Origin: Chryseobacterium foetidum
Lineage (GTDB): Bacteria > Bacteroidota > Bacteroidia > Flavobacteriales > Weeksellaceae
Reading direction: 5' to 3'
Assembly (NCBI RefSeq): GCF_025457425.1
Contig: NZ_JAMXIA010000001.1
Coordinates: 3,100,001-3,164,000 of the forward strand
DNA length: 64,000 nucleotides
The translations under genes were made by a program, and so were the position numbers. Positions 61,609 to 64,000 of the stretch are shown here, piece by piece. How positions within the stretch are numbered: position 1 is the first letter of the stretch; every line of letters starts with the position of its first letter. The notes beneath the pieces were generated by a model. It was not told where the DNA came from and searched no databases. It saw only the letters and a program-made list of their open reading frames with translations.

Positions 61609-62582
61609 GACCATTTGAATTTTTCAGAAAAGATGATATTGCCAAAACGATTTCGCAGAAGAACGACAAGGCAAAATTCATCGCAGGGGGAACCAATCTG
61701 GTCGATTTGATGAAGAAAAACATTGAACAGCCGGATTATATTATTGATGTAAATTCAGTTTTATCCACAACAGTTGAGGTGGATAAAAAGAAACTCAGAA
61801 TCGGAGCGATGTCTAAAAACTCGTCAGTAGCCAAAAACGCTGATGTTTTGAAAGAATATTCCCTGATTTCGAAGGCAATTTTAGCCGGAGCTTCACCACA
61901 AATCAGAAATATGGCTTCGTGTGCCGGAAATATGTTGCAGCGAACAAGATGTCCCTACTTTTATGATGTCACAACGCCTTGCAACAAAAGAAAACCGGGC
62001 TCAGGCTGCAGCGCAAAAGAAGGTGAAAACAGAATGAATGCCGTAATTGGTTACAGTGACGATTGCGTGGCTGTACATCCCTCAGATTTCTGTATTTCTC
62101 TCGCAGCTTTGGATGCGACGGTCATTACAAGAAATTCTAAAAATAAAAAGGAAGAGATTGAGTTTAAAAACTTTCATCGTCTACCAGGAAATACACCCCA
62201 TCTGGACACCAATCTTCCTCAGAATTCGATTATTGAAGCTATTGAAATTCCTAAAAATAATTTTGGAAAAAACAATGCCTACGTGAAAATAAGAGACCGG
62301 TCTTCCTACGCATTTGCACTGGTGTCAGTTGCAGCCGCATTAGATCTGGAAAACGGAAAAATCAAAGATTCACGTTTGGCATCCGGTGGTGTGGCTCATA
62401 AACCGTGGCGGTGGTACGAATCTGAAAATTTCCTGAAAGGAAAAATGCCTACAACTGAAAATTTTTCAGCTGCAGCAGATTTAGCAATAAAAGATTTGAA
62501 ACCGCTTTCGAATAATGGTTTTAAAAAGGAAATGCTCCGCGGAGCGATGATTACAGCACTTCAAAACAGTTTAAATCCTTAA
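61605..62582 (+). CDS. paoB: FAD-binding subunit with extra iron-sulfur cysteines (PaoB-like)
   Basis: 325 residues of the CO-dehydrogenase/xanthine-dehydrogenase medium-subunit family. The FAD segment FIAGGTNLVDLMKKN is at about 25-40 and the second FAD loop is ASPQIRNMASCAGNML. An inserted cysteine cluster follows (CPYFYDVTTPCNKRKPGSGC), as in E. coli PaoB, where it holds a [4Fe-4S] cluster. No own signal peptide, so it would be exported with PaoA. It overlaps paoA by 4 bases and precedes the large subunit by 13 bases. Confidence 0.92.
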   Translation: MRPFEFFRKDDIAKTISQKNDKAKFIAGGTNLVDLMKKNIEQPDYIIDVNSVLSTTVEVDKKKLRIGAMSKNSSVAKNADVLKEYSLISKAILAGASPQIRNMASCAGNMLQRTRCPYFYDVTTPCNKRKPGSGCSAKEGENRMNAVIGYSDDCVAVHPSDFCISLAALDATVITRNSKNKKEEIEFKNFHRLPGNTPHLDTNLPQNSIIEAIEIPKNNFGKNNAYVKIRDRSSYAFALVSVAAALDLENGKIKDSRLASGGVAHKPWRWYESENFLKGKMPTTENFSAAADLAIKDLKPLSNNGFKKEMLRGAMITALQNSLNP

Positions 62583-62595
62583 AAAAAGAACAGAT

Positions 62596-64000
62596 ATGGC
62601 ATTTTTTGATAATGATTTAGATTTCAATATAGAAAAAGAAGGACGCGCCGAAGCTTTGGCAAAAGTGACAGGCCGTGGAAAATACTCCGCAGAATACAAA
62701 ACCGAAAATGTAACCTACGCCGTAATTGTTGGAAGTACTGTTGCATCAGGGAAAATTACTGGAATTGATACGGCAGATGCAATGCTTGCAGATGGTGTGT
62801 TGGATATTTTAACGCACAACAATAAGCCGGTTGTAGCTGGTTTAGCGTCAGAAGAAAAAATTAAAGAAAGCAAAATCGGGCTTCCGGTTCTGCATACCGA
62901 TACGGTTTATTTTAAAGGTCAACCCGTTGCAGTCGTGATTGCAAAAACTTTGGAGGAAGCTCAATACGCTGCCTCTTTGGTTAAAACTTCCTACCAGCAG
63001 ACGAAAGCTAATGTTGATTTCAAAAATTCTCATCCTTCAATCCCATTAAAAAACGACGGAAAGGAAAGAGGAAATGTTGACAACTGGAAATCCTCAGCCT
63101 TCAATGTCGATCAGGAATATTACATCGAAGGCGAAGTGCATCATCCTATGGAAATGCACGCCACCATCGCCATTTGGAATGGCGATGAAAAACTGAAATT
63201 ATACGATAAAAATCAGGGTGTCAACGGAGTTCAGAATACGGTGGGCAAACTGTTTGGTCTTCAGCCAAAAAATATTGAGGTCATCACTGAGTTTATGGGT
63301 GGTGGTTTCGGCTCAGGTCTCAGGGTCTGGCCAAATACGATTTTAGCCATTATGGCGGCGAAAAAGATCAACAAGCCTGTAAAACTGATGCTCACACGAA
63401 CTCAAATGTCTTGTCTGGTCGGCTACCGTCCGGAATCGTGGCAGAAAATAAAGTTGGGTGCAGATGCTTCAGGGAAATTTACCGGTTTGCTTCACGACAG
63501 CAAAAATACAACCTCACTCTACGAAAATTTCCTTGAAAATATCACGAGAATCAGCCGTCTGGCGTATGGTTTTGAAAATTTAAAAACGCAGATGGCAACA
63601 GTGCCCCTGAATATGTCGACGCCGACCTGGATGCGGGGTCCTGGAGAATGCACCGGAGCTTTTGCTTTGGAATCTGCCATTGATGAGCTTTGTTTTAAAA
63701 TGAATAAAGATCCATTGGCCATCAGACTTCAAAATCTTTCAGATATCAAAGATCCCGAAAGCGGCAAAGACTGGTCTACCAATTACATCAGAGAATGTAT
63801 GGAAAAAGGGGCTGCGAAAATAGGCTGGAATCAAAGGAATCAGCAGCCAAGACAGAAAAAAGAAGGCAACTGGCTCATCGGTTACGGAATGGGAGTAGGA
63901 ATGTGGACTGCCGGACGTGGAAAAGCAAGTGCCGGACTGGAAATGGACGTCAACGGAAATGTAATTGTAAAAACGGCGATGACCGACATCGGAACTGGAA
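62596..64000 (+). CDS. paoC: Molybdopterin-binding large subunit (PaoC-like), partial at the window end
   Basis: 468 codons are visible before the edge; the full protein should be about 730 residues. It starts MAFFDNDLDFNIEKEGRAEALAKVTG. The aldehyde-oxidase N-terminal hammerhead (about 20-120) is followed by the molybdenum domain. EVHHPMEMHATIA, TEFMGGGFGSG and STPTWMRGPGECTGAFALESAIDE (the conserved RxPGE/RGPGE loop) are seen. The catalytic Glu and the C-terminal third lie outside the window. Substrates are probably aromatic or aliphatic aldehydes, by family. Confidence 0.92.
   Translation, partial: MAFFDNDLDFNIEKEGRAEALAKVTGRGKYSAEYKTENVTYAVIVGSTVASGKITGIDTADAMLADGVLDILTHNNKPVVAGLASEEKIKESKIGLPVLHTDTVYFKGQPVAVVIAKTLEEAQYAASLVKTSYQQTKANVDFKNSHPSIPLKNDGKERGNVDNWKSSAFNVDQEYYIEGEVHHPMEMHATIAIWNGDEKLKLYDKNQGVNGVQNTVGKLFGLQPKNIEVITEFMGGGFGSGLRVWPNTILAIMAAKKINKPVKLMLTRTQMSCLVGYRPESWQKIKLGADASGKFTGLLHDSKNTTSLYENFLENITRISRLAYGFENLKTQMATVPLNMSTPTWMRGPGECTGAFALESAIDELCFKMNKDPLAIRLQNLSDIKDPESGKDWSTNYIRECMEKGAAKIGWNQRNQQPRQKKEGNWLIGYGMGVGMWTAGRGKASAGLEMDVNGNVIVKTAMTDIGTG

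Overview
The window comes from a low-GC member of the Bacteroidota, class Flavobacteriia, most like Chryseobacterium (Weeksellaceae). The evidence is a SusC/SusD pair, a type IX secretion C-terminal sorting domain, two DUF5686 outer-membrane proteins, a DnaG without zinc cysteines, weak or absent Shine-Dalgarno sequences, and many promoters of the flavobacterial form TTG-N17..23-TAnnTTTG placed close to start codons. No rRNA or tRNA gene, CRISPR array, complete insertion sequence or prophage was found. Most of the window is chromosomal core with small accessory insertions.

Layout. 1-1618: ligA (minus, cut by the window edge). 1844-8970: a probable organophosphate-scavenging locus with a periplasmic glycerophosphodiesterase, SusC, SusD and a calcineurin-type phosphoesterase. 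The susC promoter carries six TTAA boxes at about 11-bp spacing where the -33 element should be. 9366-20062: an SDR reductase, prmA, small secreted and cytosolic proteins, a stand-alone NIL-domain protein with a large palindromic operator, a T9SS cargo protein, an aminotransferase, a lipoprotein and murB (with a dispersed repeat inserted in frame). 20146-28400 (minus): a cation/proton antiporter, a LytTR two-component pair, a HigBA-type toxin-antitoxin module, alanine dehydrogenase, tsaE and two small secreted proteins. 28507-37716: dnaG, a serine hydrolase, clpP preceded by five 41-bp tandem repeats, tpiA, a TerB-like protein, a DoxX/MauE-type membrane protein, DUF1599 and folP. 37826-43561 (minus): two DUF5686 paralogues and a ParDE-type module with a clear operator.

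43802-51062 is the most unusual block. Six same-strand, tightly packed genes encode a REC-PAS-histidine kinase, a CHASE3-HAMP-GAF-kinase-REC-REC-REC hybrid, a single-domain receiver, a CheR-type methyltransferase, a receiver-less CheB-type methylesterase and another single-domain receiver. No chemoreceptor, CheA, CheW or flagellar gene is nearby. The parts suggest a phosphorelay coupled to reversible protein methylation.

51161-64000: a TonB-dependent receptor, an accessory spot with two palindromic repeat elements and a RhuM-family gene, a SWIM-SNF2 helicase with a UPF0158 partner, a divergent HxlR/SnoaL-like pair, two small DUF proteins, and the start of a Tat-targeted molybdenum aldehyde oxidoreductase operon (paoABC-like; the large subunit runs off the end).
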